Assembly (NCBI GenBank): GCA_963930655.1
Contig: OZ005610.1
Coordinates: forward strand, 26,622,501-26,686,500
Length of the DNA stretch: 64,000 bases
Reading direction: 5' to 3'
Source: Myrica gale
Taxonomy: Eukaryota > Streptophyta > Magnoliopsida > Fagales > Myricaceae
This document shows, piece by piece, positions 12,061 to 24,872 of this stretch; position 1 is the first letter of the stretch, and each line of letters opens with the position of its first letter. The notes under the pieces are model-generated. The model saw nothing but the letters and a program-made list of their open reading frames with translations. It was not told the DNA's origin and did not search any database. Position numbers and translations under genes: made by a program.

Positions 12061-13553
12061 TTGTTCATTGCATTCATATATATGGTCTAAAAGTCACACG
12101 AATACACTCCTTGCTTTTTTACCCAATCAATCTGTACGGTGGATTACGTTACCTGGTTCCAATATTCCTTCAATAACATTCTTGTTGCAACCCATGACGA
12201 GAGCCACTGCGTACTGGCCAAAACTCTAATTAAATAGCCTCAAATCCGACCTCTCGTATAATCTAAATCTGGAGCTCAGGTCAGCTGACGCTGAGGGAAT
12301 AGTCCCAACTGTCCTCATTTGACAAACCACCTCATGCAGTTGACAAATGCCAACCACCAAATACTGACCTCTCCCTTATCGACAGTAAGGGTGACTCTTC
12401 ACGACTCCAAACTGCATGGAGCTTAGACGAACAATGTACGTGGACAAATGCTTCAAGTTTTGCGAAAACAAACTGTGAATCTTTGAAGACGCAATGCCTG
12501 AAGAACTTGGACGCATCTCCAGTTTAGAAAATTGTACACTAGAATACATCACACTGAGCGTGGACCCAAGTACACAATTTATAGCCTAGAAAAAAAAGTA
12601 GACAATTGATAAGAGTACACTAAAAATACCAATCTTTTGTAAGTTTTGGGCAATGGCGAAAAGAAAATATTAAGGAAAAAAGAAAGAGAAAGAAAAAGAA
12701 CTTGAGGCTTCGACTTGTAGACAGATCCTGAGCGACATACTCTTCCATTCGCAAACGAGTTTGGAGTTCGCATTTTTGAGCGAACTGGGACGTACTTGCT
12801 GGTGATCACAAACTTCGGTCATTGTAGTGTCTGCATTTTTGCAGGTTAACAGAGATATCACTCGGGATATTTGTCCAGCTGTGGTAAATATACCGATTGT
12901 GAATCTCAGAAGCACGTACAATTTATAAACACTTGTAAGAGGATGGAGTTGGCACTTGACCAAAATCACAGTAGAATACAATTTACTGTTTGAATATAAA
13001 CATCCATGAAAAAGACAGAAAACAGAGATTCTACATTCTATCTGAATCAGGACGAATGCTGTTGGAAGTGGGAGAAAGGTTACAATCAAATTTCATGAAC
13101 AATGGAGGAATACATACTACAACATTGTATTCCTCCTTCCCCCTCTCTTTTGCCGGCTGAATTGTACACGCTCAAGGGTGACATAAATACAGACAAAGAT
13201 AATAACGTATATAAAAATAGAATGATCAAAAAAGGAATGCATGCAAGGAAAGAAATCTACAAGTCGAGACATAAAAGTTAGAAAGCCATTTTGCAAAACC
13301 CACCCATACCAGATGCAGAGCACTGCAGTGAGATCCCTGCCTTCATCGACCCACTAATGGCTAATATCCTGTAATTTAAACAAAGTGAAAGCATTCAGCA
13401 GTAGATAAATGAGCTTAATCTACCATGGATGGGAAATATCCACATTCTGTTTATATGCTCCGTATATAAGATGGTCCTGAAGCAATTCAACAACTTACCA
13501 ACAGAAGGATCATTTCACATTACTAGTCAGCAATGCTGTAGTCAATCAGGCTT
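12061..13553. other. Intergenic and PIRL 3' UTR
   Basis: Between the LINE 5' end and the stop codon of the minus-strand LRR gene. No domain-bearing frame is seen. The right 200-300 bases are probably the 3' UTR of the LRR gene. The rest is AT-rich DNA without recognisable repeat ends. Confidence 0.45.
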
Positions 13554-15544
13554 TCATACAATCTGCACCACGCTTCTTTTGTTGGACCTTGAAAAGAAGC
13601 AGATCTGAGCCCAACTCTTTTTCTGCTTAACCGCTTGCGGTTTAACATCCCCTTTTTCCCGTTTCTCAACGAGGTCAGCCATGTACTTAACAACAGCCTA
13701 GAAGGCACAAGAAACCATAATGAGCCGTTGGATAGAAGAAGAGGTACTCTTCTATTATCATAATCACATAAACAATAGACAAGAACTCACCTGCGCTCCC
13801 ATCTCAGCTATATGTCTTGGAGGAACTTCCAGAGGATTTTCTTCCACACGTAGTACACGTAGTCGTGTGAGCATTCTAAAAGAGTCTGGAAGAACCCGGA
13901 TCTGATTGTTGCTAATATCCAATTCTTCAAGCAGCTCAAGGTTCCCTATAGACCTTGGTAGAGATCTCATATCTGCAAAATTGTTTCCTATGTTCATCTT
14001 GACAAGTGTGGTAGCAAAACATAGGCTCTCAGGCACGGACTCTAGCTCATTGAAACTGACATCAAGCTCCCTCAGGTTTGATAGAGATGACATTGTTGTA
14101 GGTAATTGTCTGATATTATTGTAACGTACTGATAAAATCTCTAGGGTCCCAATCTTCCCCACAGCTTCTGGAATAGCTTTCAGTCTGTTATAATCTGCAC
14201 GAAGCTCCCTGAGTGAAGCACACCGACCAAGTGTATGCGGGATCTCTTCAATATCATTAGTCTCCACATTCAATTTCTTGAGGCTAATGAGTGATCCTAT
14301 TGAGTCGGGAAGCAAAGGGAGCCGATTTGAGCTCAAACCAAGCTCCTGAAGACGAACCAATCTACCAAAGGTAGCAGGAAGAGATGACAGCTCGTTGCCA
14401 CATAGGTCCAGGTAGATCAGGCTAAAGAGATCTCCAATAGCTTCCGGAAGTTCAGCGATCCTATTTGAATGCAAATCTAATTTTGTCAATGATGAAAGGC
14501 CTCCAATGGTGGCTGGCAGGGCCACAATCCGATTATCTGACAAATCTAGGGTGAGCAAACCCGACAGCTTCCCTATTGAGTCAGGCAGCCATTCAATTTG
14601 ATCCATTAATTTGTTCTGAAGATTGAGATCTTGGGTTCCTTTTTTCGCACACACTTCAATTAAACTAGCAAGCTTTATCAAACTCAGTTTTTCTCCATCT
14701 TGACCTACAAAAACACAATGACGTCTTGTAAAGGATGCTCCTATTAGATTTTTGCCTCAATCTCAGTTCAATCGAAAAGACTCCTAGCGACAACTTAATC
14801 CAAATCTAGATATAAGATACTTATTCAGGTACTTTTGGAACCCAACCCCCATCAAATTCCAAGGGGACACAACAGTAACAATAGTCGGGTAACCAACAGG
14901 AGTACACCGAAAGGAAAATGAAGAGGAACAATAGCAAACTGAAGAGAAGACTAACCTGAAGAAGTGGCAGGAGGTTTTAAAGAAGGATCCAATATCTGGG
15001 CTGCGGATGAAACACCGGGTCCTATTCCTATCTCAACGCTGTCCGCGCAGAATGCTGACTTGGCAATGTTCACATAACTGTCGTCTTTGCTAAACAATTC
15101 AGAAGTCTTCACGGGTTCTCTGTCAGAGTAGTACAAGCTCGACGACGAAGCAGAATTAGCCTCATAAATGTTAGGCTGATAAGAAAAATGGCTTCCTCCG
15201 CCTGAAGTTGTGGAAGGCAGGCATTTGGAAGCTCTCTGAATAAATTCGTCGAACAAGGAATGAAGAATTTCGAGATCGAGAAGTCTCAAAGCCTCCCTCT
15301 TATGCTCTTTGCCTTGAAAAATTACGAAGCTCTTCCGCATCTCTTGCAACACCATGAAGAGCTCCTCCGGGACATCGGGGCTCTTGGTTTGTCTCGCAAT
15401 GACATCCAGTCTCGCCTGGTCTTCTTTCTCCACATTTATGATCAAGGCCTTGGCGGCCTCCACCTCGTCGATTCCCGGTCTGCTCGGTAAAGATCTGTGA
15501 ATTCGCATAATCTCTCCAACCACTTCATCCACCGACGACGCCAT
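13554..15544 (-). CDS. PIRL: Plant intracellular Ras-group-related LRR protein (PIRL4/5 type), complete
   Basis: A scaffold-like leucine-rich-repeat protein of the plant-specific PIRL family, related in repeat type to animal SHOC2/Ras-binding LRR proteins. Coding exons on the minus strand are 15544-14956, 14704-13791 and 13697-13554, with GT-AG borders and phases 1 and 0. They give 548 residues, close to the ~549 I recall for Arabidopsis PIRL4. Residues 1-196 form the family's helical N-terminal region and start MASSVDEVVGEIMRIHRSLP. About ten LRRs of the LPxSIGxLxxLxxLDLSxN type fill roughly residues 210-460. A basic tail follows (SWAQICFFSRSNKRS). The exact paralogue (PIRL4, 5 or 9) cannot be fixed by eye. 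All exons are intact. A role in pollen development is known for some members but is not shown by the sequence. Confidence 0.93.
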
Positions 15545-17132
15545 TTGTTCCTTCTGCCCCCAATCCTGGAATTATATTTCCCCAAATTCCAAGACTCCTT
15601 ATCCTGGACCAAAACCGAGGAAACCAAACTCAAACAAATTAGAAACGAAGAAGCAACTAGTGGTATCTAGGCTATACTATACGACAATCAATTGCTCCAT
15701 CTATTAAAGGAACAACTATTCGTACATCCTGTTAATTCTTACTAGGCAAAGTCACACTCATTTCTCGTTCGAAGCAAAGCATTCAAATCAGTAAAGAACA
15801 ATCTAACAGAGGAGCAAAAGGAACAGGTGAGGCATAACCAGACCTCCGAATAGTAGACTGAGAGAGTGGGGAGGCTACATAATTTGGAGACGAAAGAGAG
15901 AGGCTAGACTTGGGGCTTCTCTGCGTCGTCTGAGAAATCCAGCTATTTCCATAAACTCTCTCTGAATCTTCCCTTCCCTTTTGGCGGATTTTTTAATTCT
16001 TATATAGTACGAAAAATCCACTTTAGTTTTTATAATATAATCCAGTGATAATGGGATGAGAAATACGATCAGTCGATGCAAATTCCGTGAATTCGATAAT
16101 GACCGATCGGTTATCGGCAAGATCTACTCTCCCACTCTGTCATGTACCGCGTTTTCCTTCTTTATTTGTCGGATACACCCCTACTCTAATCCCAAAATAA
16201 CATTAACTACCCTTCCATCCCACACCCGTCCTTTATCAACGGCAGCAGCCGCAAGTGACCGATTCACGCCCTTCCACATCATCATCATATTCCCCTCGGC
16301 CTCGATTTAGTTGGGATTCATACTACTGTTTTACGTCCACGAGCTCTGAACCAAAATTCTATATAATCCTATGCTTAAATTATAAGTACAATATATGAAT
16401 TTTATTATAGACTTTACGTAACTACATTAAATAATATAAAGTATATATTTATGTAACCACAAAAAATTATCACAGAAAATTGAACAAATCTTTACCAACC
16501 TATCACGGGACACCGCGGGCGGAGAGTGGCACAAGCGTAATTAAGTGAACAAGCCGTCATTTTCTGAAAATCAGTGGGTAGTGTTTAGGCTAATTGTGCC
16601 ACGCCCAACTGACAAAAGAAAAGAATGGGGGATAGTATTAGGAGGAGTAAATGCATGGTCCAGGTGTCCACGTTTCGATGGGGTACACGTGTTGGTTCAC
16701 GTCCAAATGTCCGGCCAACCGTTTCCAGCTGGCATTGCTCCTCAGGCCATAACCGTTTTGGCCTCCCTTTTTTTCTCTCGCTCTCGCTCTCGCTCTCTCT
16801 GGCACCGGCGTTCAGCAACTGCTTCATAATTCATATGGAACAATAGGACGAAATTAATTGTTTTTTCGAGTTTTTCTGTCTTTGAGCATTTGATGCTTCG
16901 AGACGTGATGTACATAACGTAGAAGCGCTCACGTGCTCCTGCTATCACACCTGTTCTCCTGATACTGATGGGCTCCGGGCTCACACGACTGATAGGGACT
17001 GCTACTAGATTTGCAGACACCCTCACATGGTAAAGCCGTGTCTCGGCTTTCTTTTCTCTGATTCCTTCCACTGGTAGTCACCCCACTCAGTCCAGGTCCG
17101 AAACTGCATTAGGAGCCCAAAGATGCGTCGTA
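15545..17132. other. PIRL upstream region, simple repeat, no gene called
   Basis: The 5' UTR and promoter of the minus-strand LRR gene should lie in about 15545-16100. A CTCTCG/CTCGCT microsatellite sits at about 16773-16800. Open frames around 16545-17071 on both strands are shadows of this low-complexity stretch. No other supported feature. Confidence 0.45.
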
Positions 17133-17369
17133 TTACAAGTCGATATATAGAAAAAGTTTATACAGCTTGGGGAACAATACAATGGCAACAAATTGCATAC
17201 TTAGGCTTTTGTAGCAGAATGAACAAAGTAATCCTTTCCAGATGTTAGAGACTACCGGTGACTGGTGAGGATCAAAGTCATTCAAGGCAGCCGTAAGATA
17301 GTCTCCTTCTGGGATTGTTTTAGCTTTGTCAGAGCCCCAATATTTCACCGAAGCAACTGTGCTATCAGG
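17133..17369 (-). other. Possible coding exon of an unidentified minus-strand gene
   Basis: After a plausible acceptor (TATATAG at about 17370-17376 on the minus strand) comes an open frame. It starts PDSTVASVKYWGSDKAKTIP and continues EGDYLTAALNDFDPHQSPV, with protein-like composition before drifting into a less convincing tail at the stop near 17133. I do not recognise the family. Upstream on the same strand, before the Copia and hAT insertions, 23591-23731 contains an open frame starting MEKPSLLFLDWLGIRVRNGE or, inside it, MSLFLPRG. Whether these belong to one gene is unknown. It may be a small host gene or a remnant. Confidence 0.25.
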
Positions 17370-17859
17370 CTATATACTGCAATGACGAAGTAAAAACACC
17401 CATAGAAGGTTCGTGATTCTAGTTATTATTGTCGATCTTGTTTAAAAACCATGCCGGAGAAGTTCGATGAGCAGATATCAGAGAAAAGTAGAGAAACACA
17501 AAACAGTTAATAACATCACTGTGGAAGTAAAAGTTATACCTCCTGAGAGTTGACAAAGATATGGGACGAAAAAAGAAAAGAAGGCATCATTTTAATCTGA
17601 ATTCCCTCCCTTTATCTTACGCTTTGCAGTATGTAGACACTTCCTAAATTCATACCCTCGCAACTAAAACTCAAACTTGATCCCTATCGCTACTTTTTTC
17701 TCGTCAATCAAGAGTCACCAAACGATTTCCACAAAACTAAAACTTAGAGGTTTGAGCTACCCAAAAACGATATCAAAAGAGGCAATAAAAGAGAAACCTC
17801 GAATTTAGTGGAGAAAGAGTAAGCGGAATGAGTAATTGCGATCGAGCAGATCACCACTT
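17370..17859. other. Intergenic or intronic stretch left of the Copia insertion
   Basis: No gene supported. The last five bases, CACTT (17855-17859), are the left copy of the target duplication of the Copia element. Confidence 0.4.
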
Positions 17860-18105
17860 TGTAGAGTTTAGGAAGAACAGAGTGTAGAAAGATAAGAGAT
17901 AGTAGAAAGTAGAGAGAAAGCAAAATGTGTTGAACAACAATTTGTATTCACTTACTAAAGCTATTACAATCTGTCGAATATATAGAGAATGTACAGCTAG
18001 TACTGAAACTGATTTCGTAACTTAATTCTAACAATTATAACAGAATTGCTAACTAATTACAAATGAGTTTGCTGATGTGGAATTGCTGATGTATCAGCTT
18101 CTACA
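17860..18105 (-). repeat. 3' LTR of the Copia element
   Basis: 246 bp, TG...CA ends, almost identical to the copy at 22441-22686. It is preceded by target duplication CACTT. Confidence 0.95.
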
Positions 18106-21100
18106 TGCCCCCTCAAGATGGAGTGTGAATGTTGAGAACATCCATCTTGGATAAAAGATGATGAAATTGAGAAGCAGGGAGAGCCTTTGTGAATAAATCA
18201 GCCAACTGGTTGTGAGTGGAAACATGGAGAGGTCTGAGAGTACCAGCAGAAATTTGTTGTCGAACAACATGGCAGTCGATTTCTATGTGCTTAGTTCTTT
18301 CATGAAACACAGGGTTCTCAGCTATATGTAAAGCAGCAGTGTTATCACAAAAAAGAAGAGCAGGTTGCTGATGTGGAATGGTAAGATCCCGAAGAACAGA
18401 TAAAAGCCAGATCAATTCACATGTAGTGATAGCCATGGCTCTATACTCAACCTCTGCCGAAGACCTTGACACAGTAGATTGCTTCTTAGATTTCCAAGAA
18501 ATTAAGGAATTGCCAAGGAAGACACAATAACCCGTAACTGATCTTCTTGTATCAGGACAAGTAGTCCAATCAGAATCACAAAAAGCCTTGAGATGTAAAG
18601 CTGAGTTAGAGGAAAAGAACAAGCCTTGACCAGGGGTGGCTTTGAGATATCGAAGAAGTCTGTGAACAGCATGAAGATGAGGTTGTCGTGGCTTGTCAAG
18701 AAACTGACTAAGATGCTGAACCGCAAAGGAAATATCAGGTCGAGTGATAGTTAAGTAAAGCAAACGACCAACCAATCTTCGATATATACTAGGATCAGGA
18801 ATAAGATCACCCGAAGTACTGTCCAACTTCACATTCTGATCAAGAGGGATACTAAGGGGCTTTGAACCAGAAAAACCACTATCATCCAAAACATCAAGAG
18901 TATATTTGCGTTGGCATAAGCAAATTCCTTTCTTAGACCGAGCCACTTCCAAGCCAAGGAAGTATTTTGCAGGTCCAAGGTCTTTAATTTTGAATTGATC
19001 ATGAAGAGTAGCTTTAATGTCCTCAATTGCTTGTAAATTATTACTTGCAACAAGTATATCATCAACATATACTAAGAGAACCAAGAATATATCAGCAGAA
19101 GATCGAATGAACATAGTTGAGTCAGAGATAGCTTGCTGAAAACCAGATGCAAGGAGAAAAGATGAAAGTTTAGAAAACCATTTACGTGAGGCTTGTTTCA
19201 AGCCAAAAAGAGACTTGGTGAGTCGACAAACTTGATCTTTTCCCTTTTCAAAACCTGGTGGAACTTGCATATATACCTCCTCATTGAGATCACCATGCAA
19301 AAAAGCATTATTTACATCAAGTTGATGTAAAAACCAATGCTTGACAGAAACCACAGCAAGTAAGGTGCGGACAGTGACTAACTTTGCAACAGGGGAGAAT
19401 GTGTCAAGGTAATCAAGACCAGCTTGCTGAGTGTATCCTTTAGCTACTAGACGAGCTTTATAACGCTCGATAGACCCATCTGATTTGTACTTAATTTTGT
19501 AAATCCATCTACAGCCGATAGCAACTTTACCAGCAGGTAATGAAGTGAGTTTCCAGGTGTTATTTGTCTCAAGAGCAGAAATTTCATTGGCCATAGCTTG
19601 CTGCCAAAGAGGGTTTTTGACAGCTTGTTGAAAAGACTTAGGTTCAATTTGAGTAGACAATGATAAGGTAAAAGCACAATGAGAAGGAGAAAGATGATGA
19701 CAACCAAGGAAATGAGAAATATCATGTTGTTTACCTGCACACGGGATTGAATCTGAAACTATGGATGAAACAGATGGAGTTGGTAAAGCTAGTTGACAGT
19801 AATAATCATGCAGATAAGATGGGGGTTTTCGAGACCTAGTAGATTTTCGAGGAGAAACTATAGAGGAATTGTGAGAAGGAAGAATAGATTCAGAAGAAGC
19901 ATTTGAAGGAGAAGAAGGAGAAATAAGAGGTAAAGAGGCATTATCTGAAATTGATATAGGAGAAACAGTAAGATCTGAGTGAGAATCATGAGCAGGAAAG
20001 GAAATGGGAAGTACTAAATTCTGAGGTGATGCTTTTGGAGAAACATGTTGATAAGGAAAAACATGTTCATGAAAGATAACATCTCTAGAAACAAAAATTG
20101 AGTTGGTTTGAAGATTCAGCAATCGATACCCTTTAACCCCATATGGATAGCCGAGAAAAATGCATTTTTGAGCTCGGGGATCAAATTTACCTCTATTATG
20201 CTTTAAGGTAGATGCAAAGCATAGACAATCAAATACACGAAGATGTGTATAAGTGGGAGGAGTAGAGAACAGAAGTTCATAAGGAGATTTATGATGTAAC
20301 TGAGGTGAAGGAAGTCGGTTAATTATGTATACAGCAGTGAGTATACATTCTCCCCAAAATTGGAGAGGAAGGTGAGACTGAAAACGAAGAGCCCTAGCAA
20401 CCTCTAAAATGTGTCTATGTTTGCGTTCTACTACACCGTTTTGTTGAGGTGTGGCAACACAACTTCTTTGATGAATAATGCCATGAGAATTGTAAAATTC
20501 AGACATAAGAAACTCAGCCCCATTATCAGATCGAATTTGTTTGATGTTATGATTAAACTGAGTTTGAATTAACATAACAAAAGATTGCAGAATGGCTTGT
20601 GTTTGAGATTTATGATGCATCAAATAAACTCAAATTGACTTGGTACAATCATCAACAATTGTGAGGAAAAATCTAGAACCATCAAGAGCTGGAAGAGAAA
20701 AAGGTCCCCATATATCACAATGTATAAGATCGAACTTACATTGAGTTGTATTAGAAGAAATGGGGAAAGACAATCTAGTTTGTTTTGCTAAAGGACATAC
20801 ATCACAAATGTGAGTAGAATTTATTGGAAAAACTGGTAAATGCCGAGATATTGACATCTTAGAGGAAGAAAGATGTCCAAGTCTGCAATGCCAAGTGTGA
20901 GCAGAAGGAGTAGTAGTAGAAAGTAAAGCATGAGTAGAAGGAAATGAATGCAGCAAATGATAGAGACCATGGACTACTTTACCCACTCCAATCGTCATCC
21001 ATGTTTTCAGGTCCTGAATAAAACAATGTGTCAAGGAAAACAAGACAAGAGTGAAGATCATGAGTAAGTTTAGTAGCTGAAATCAGATTAAAATCAAATG

Positions 21101-22440
21101 AAGGAACACACAGTGCATTGTGTAGAACTAGAGATTTGGAAATATGAACAGTGCCGATATGTGTAATTGGAACAAGAGAACCATTAGGTAATTTTACAGA
21201 TGCATTTGGAGTAGGGATTGCATTGGCAAACAGGGAGTAAGAACTGATCATGTGGTCAGTGGCTCCCGTGTCAATGATCCAAGGAGAAAATTTTGTAGGT
21301 AAAGGGAGAATACCTGCCATATTGCTAAAAGGTGTTTGTTGCAATGAACAAGTCATTGCTGAACTGGAAGGAATTGTTGGAGCAGAGTTGAGTGTGGAAT
21401 CAGTTGGTTTGAAAATATTGATGAGCTGCTGGTATTGTTCTTGAGTGATAGGCAGATGTGGAACTTCATTATCATTACCTTGTGGTATAGAAACTTGATT
21501 AGCTGAAGATATCTTTGCACGATTAGTCTTATAACCAGGAGGATATCCATGTACTCGGTAGCACTTGTCAATGGTATGACCTTGAATACCACAATGGCTA
21601 CATAGAGGTCTGTCTTTTCGAAAATGTTGAGTACCAGCAGTTTTGTAATAAGGACGGGAGGAACCAGTACTAGAATTTTGACTAACAAAAGCAGCTGCTT
21701 CAACATTTGGTTTGGTAATGGAACAGATGGTTCTCTGTCGTTCTTCTTGCAAAACCAGAGAAAATGCTTTGTTGATCGGAGGTATAGGATCCATGAGCAG
21801 TATTTGACTTCTGACATGAGTAAAAGAATCGTTTAATCCCATGAGAAACTTTATCACATACTCTTGCTGGTGGAACTCCATAACAGCTTTCAGACCACCA
21901 CAATTACAGATGGAATTGGGACGAAAATTGTTCAATTCATCCCACAGACCTTTGAGTTTTGTGTAATAGAGACTGATCGACATCTGATCTTGTGAAAGAT
22001 CAGCTATGGATTGCTGGATCTGGAAGATCCTAGGTCCATTTGAATGAGAAAATCGCTCTTTGAGATCTAGCCACATGTCTCGAGCTGTGTTGATATAAAT
22101 GACACTTGCAGCAAGATCTTTGGACAATGAATGTAAGATCCAAGATATCACCATGTCATTGCATCGAATCCACACATTGTGCTTAGGATGAGTAGAAGCT
22201 GGTCGTAACAGAGATCCATCAATGAATCCTAGTTTATTTTTAGCACTAAGAGCCATTGTCATTGATCTGCTCCAGGTAGTGTAATTATCCATGGTAAGTA
22301 CTTGCGAAACCAGCATTGCTCCTGGATTATCTCCATTGTGGAGGAAGTAAGGATTTGAAGAATCCTCAGTGACGATTGGAGTGTTTGTAATAACAGGATT
22401 ATCAGTAGACATTTGGAAGCAAAAAAATCCTCTGATACCA

Positions 22441-22686
22441 TGTAGAGTTTAGGAAGAACAGAGTGTAGAAAGATAAGAGATAGTAGAAAGTAGAGAGAAA
22501 GCAAAATGTGTTGAACAACAATTTGTATTCACTTACTAAAGCTATTACAATCTGTCGAATATATAGAGAATGTACAGCTAGTACTGAAACTGATTTCGTA
22601 ACTTAATTCTAACAATCATAACAGAATTGCTAACTAATTACAAATGAGTTTGCTGATGTGGAATTGCTGATGTATCAGCTTTTACA
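22441..22686 (-). repeat. 5' LTR of the Copia element
   Basis: 246 bp, TG...CA ends, with two differences from the partner LTR. The primer-binding site adjoins it at 22429-22440 and target duplication CACTT follows at 22687-22691. Confidence 0.95.
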
Positions 22687-22719
22687 CACTTTCCCTTTCC
22701 CGATTTCAATTGGCCAGTG

Positions 22720-23582
22720 TAGGGCTGTGCACCGGTACCGGCGGTGGGCCGGTTAACCGGTACCGTGTACCGTGCACCGGCGCCAAGCGGCACCGGTGCC
22801 GGTGAGTCAAAATCCCCAAATAACGGGGATTTTGACGGGAGCGGTGAAACCGCTCCCGCTGGGCGGTTTCACCGCTTTTTTTTTTAACATTTATGAAACG
22901 ACGTCGTTTTTCATTAATGAGAAACGACGTCGTTTTTATTTCTAGGGTTTCTACTTAACCCTATTTCTTCTCCTCTTCGTCATTTCTTCCTCCTCCCTCC
23001 CCCCCTCTCGGCCTCTCCCTCCCCCCTCTCGGCCTCTCCCTCTTCGCCCTCTGCAATCTCCTCTGCAACTCTCCTCTGCAGCTCTCGCTCTCGCTCTGCA
23101 ACTCTCTCGCTCTCGCTCTCCCCCGTTCATTGCGATTTGATTATTTTGTTGTATTTTTGGTTTCTTGCGATTTGGAATCTGCGATTTTGTTTGGTTTGGT
23201 TTGGTTTGATTTGGCTTGGAATCTGCTATTTGGTTTGGTTTGGCTTGATTTGGTTTGGTTTGGTTTGGAATCTGTGATTTGGGTTGAAATCTTGCGATTT
23301 GTGCAGTTTGGGTTGAGATCTTGCGATTTGTGCGGTTTGTTTATATTTTTGTGAGATTTTGTTTTGATTTGTGCGGTTTTTAAATTTTTTTCCTTGATTT
23401 TTTTTGAATTTCCGGTGTGTGGTGGTTACCGCCCACCGCCACCGCCAAAACCGCCACCGTTAGGTGACGGTTGTTCCCCTTACGGTGGCGGGAACGGTTC
23501 CCGTTTTTGGAGAACTGCCTAGAGCGGTGCCGGTGCCGGTGGAGGCCATAACCGCCACCGGCACCGGTTATGCACAGCCCTA
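22720..23582. mobile_element. Non-autonomous hAT transposon, 863 bp, with 8-bp target duplication
   Basis: Ends are perfect 12-bp inverted repeats TAGGGCTGTGCA / TGCACAGCCCTA. GC-rich CCGGTACCGG / CCGGCACCGG subterminal repeats lie just inside. The flanking 8-bp duplication GGCCAGTG occurs at 22712-22719 and 23583-23590, the length expected for hAT elements. No transposase is present. The interior holds two copies of the palindrome AAACGACGTCGTTT (22896-22909 and 22922-22935). A leader-like CT-rich stretch (about 22970-23120) and a GGTTT/TTTGG-rich tract (about 23175-23350) follow. Intact ends suggest it could be moved in trans by a related hAT transposase (inference). Confidence 0.92.
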
Positions 23583-23590
23583 GGCCAGTG

Positions 23591-24872
23591 TACCCCGCGC
23601 GGAAGGAACAGAGACATCCACAATTTCTCTCCGTTGCGAACTCTAATTCCTAACCAATCCAAAAAGAGAAGAGAGGGCTTTTCCATGAAAATATAATACA
23701 ACCATCGGATGTCTCTTTTCGTAGAACGCACCAGTGGAGGAAGTTTAACTGTTTTAAGTTATGTGAGAGGAGAGACGGCGGGAAATGCGATGTGGTACAG
23801 TGGTAGGCGGGTAATTATTCGATGGGGTTGGAAACATAAGAAGGATACGGTGATTCCGGTTCAATCCGGTACATGACGTTTGTTTAATGTAATCCAAAAT
23901 TTTTAACTTTTTTACGTAATTTTATAAATTTTAATAAATTTTAACAAAATAAAAAATTTCAAACTTTAAAAAATATTCTTTAAAATTTTGTCAAACAAAC
24001 GTTTCATTAGACTGGGCTTAAAGAATAGGGGCTATAATCTCATTTAACCTGACGCGACCCGTCTTGGATTTCAGTTGCAGTGTGGCCACCTCCGGCCCAT
24101 TCTCATGTTTTGGACATGTTTCCTTTCTCTCGCTCCCCAATAAAAGAGCTTCCGTATTCTACACCCTCCTCAGGCTTTCCCACCTCTTCAGCCGACACGC
24201 ACTAGACGACGACGATGAAGGAGGACGGCGCCCGCTCCTTTCTGTGATTTTTGCGAGTATGACGTTGTAAAGCTGCACAAATTCTGCTTAGCGTAGCGTT
24301 TTGGACCCAGTGTTTGGCTCAGCGCTCTGCGTATCCGGAGAACACTAAATTAGAACTATCATTCTCCTAGCACTGTCCAACCAGGTAATTTCATAGTACT
24401 GCCTGATCATTTCTATTAATTTAAAGCAGGTTGTGATACAGACGATGGTTGAGTTCGTAATTTCCTAAATTATATCTCGAGCTTGGCTTTTTATACAAAT
24501 GCAAGAGGTCTTTTCTCGATGATATGTTGGGCGACAGCTATTGATGACCATGTTTGCCCTATGCTCTCTGATTGATTCAGATTAGTAGTGTTACCCTGCA
24601 TTCCTTGCAGCATCTAGATGTCACTTTTTGCTTTCTTTTTTAGTTTAATAATGTTAGCTTATGCTTATTATGTTATCCTGAGACTATGATGTTTCAAGAT
24701 GAAATAATCTGGCAAGGTCATTCCTAAAGTTACATTCCTCCATATTTACAATGTAATTATAGGAAATTTAATTTTCCTTTTATTGGTTGTTGCAGGTCTC
24801 GAAAATAGTTGCGCTCTTGCACTCCCAGGCCCCGCTGAACTAGCGGGATCAGTAGGGTCTGGGTCAAAGACT
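23591..24872 (+). other. RRN3 upstream region and 5' UTR with a leader intron
   Basis: Holds the presumed promoter and untranslated leader of RRN3. A leader intron is likely from 24385 (CCAG|GTAATT) to 24795 (TTGCAG). The leader then resumes at 24796 and the first good ATG is 24873. A short MITE at 23874-24011 lies in the upstream part. No other gene is supported. Confidence 0.55.
23874..24011. repeat. Short AT-rich MITE (same family as 31438-31605)
   Basis: The left end reads GACGTTTGTTTAATG and the reverse complement of the right end reads AACGTTTGTTTGAC. The interior (AAATTTTTAACTTTT, then ATAAATTTNAATAAA, then ACAAAATAAA) aligns with the element at 31438-31605. No coding capacity. The target duplication was not resolved. 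Confidence 0.55.

Larger units (their letters stand above)
17860..22686 (-). mobile_element. Ty1-copia LTR retrotransposon, nearly whole, young
   Basis: A 4.83-kb element on the minus strand. It is bounded by 246-bp LTRs (17860-18105 and 22441-22686) that begin TG and end CA and differ at two positions by my count. The 5-bp target duplication CACTT lies at 17855-17859 and 22687-22691. The primer-binding site next to the 5' LTR reads TGGTATCAGAGG on the minus strand (22429-22440), complementary to initiator-Met tRNA. A G-rich polypurine tract touches the other LTR. Internal parts in copia order are gag with a CCHC knuckle, protease, integrase, reverse transcriptase and RNase H. It looks nearly whole, with about two breaks. 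The LTR difference suggests an age well under one million years at usual plant rates. The size and short LTRs fit an Ale-like lineage (inference). Confidence 0.95.

Noticed and set aside
5912-12180. Target duplication for the large LINE
   Set aside because: No repeat of the bases next to the poly(A) run (TTCTCACCAAG) was found at the other end.
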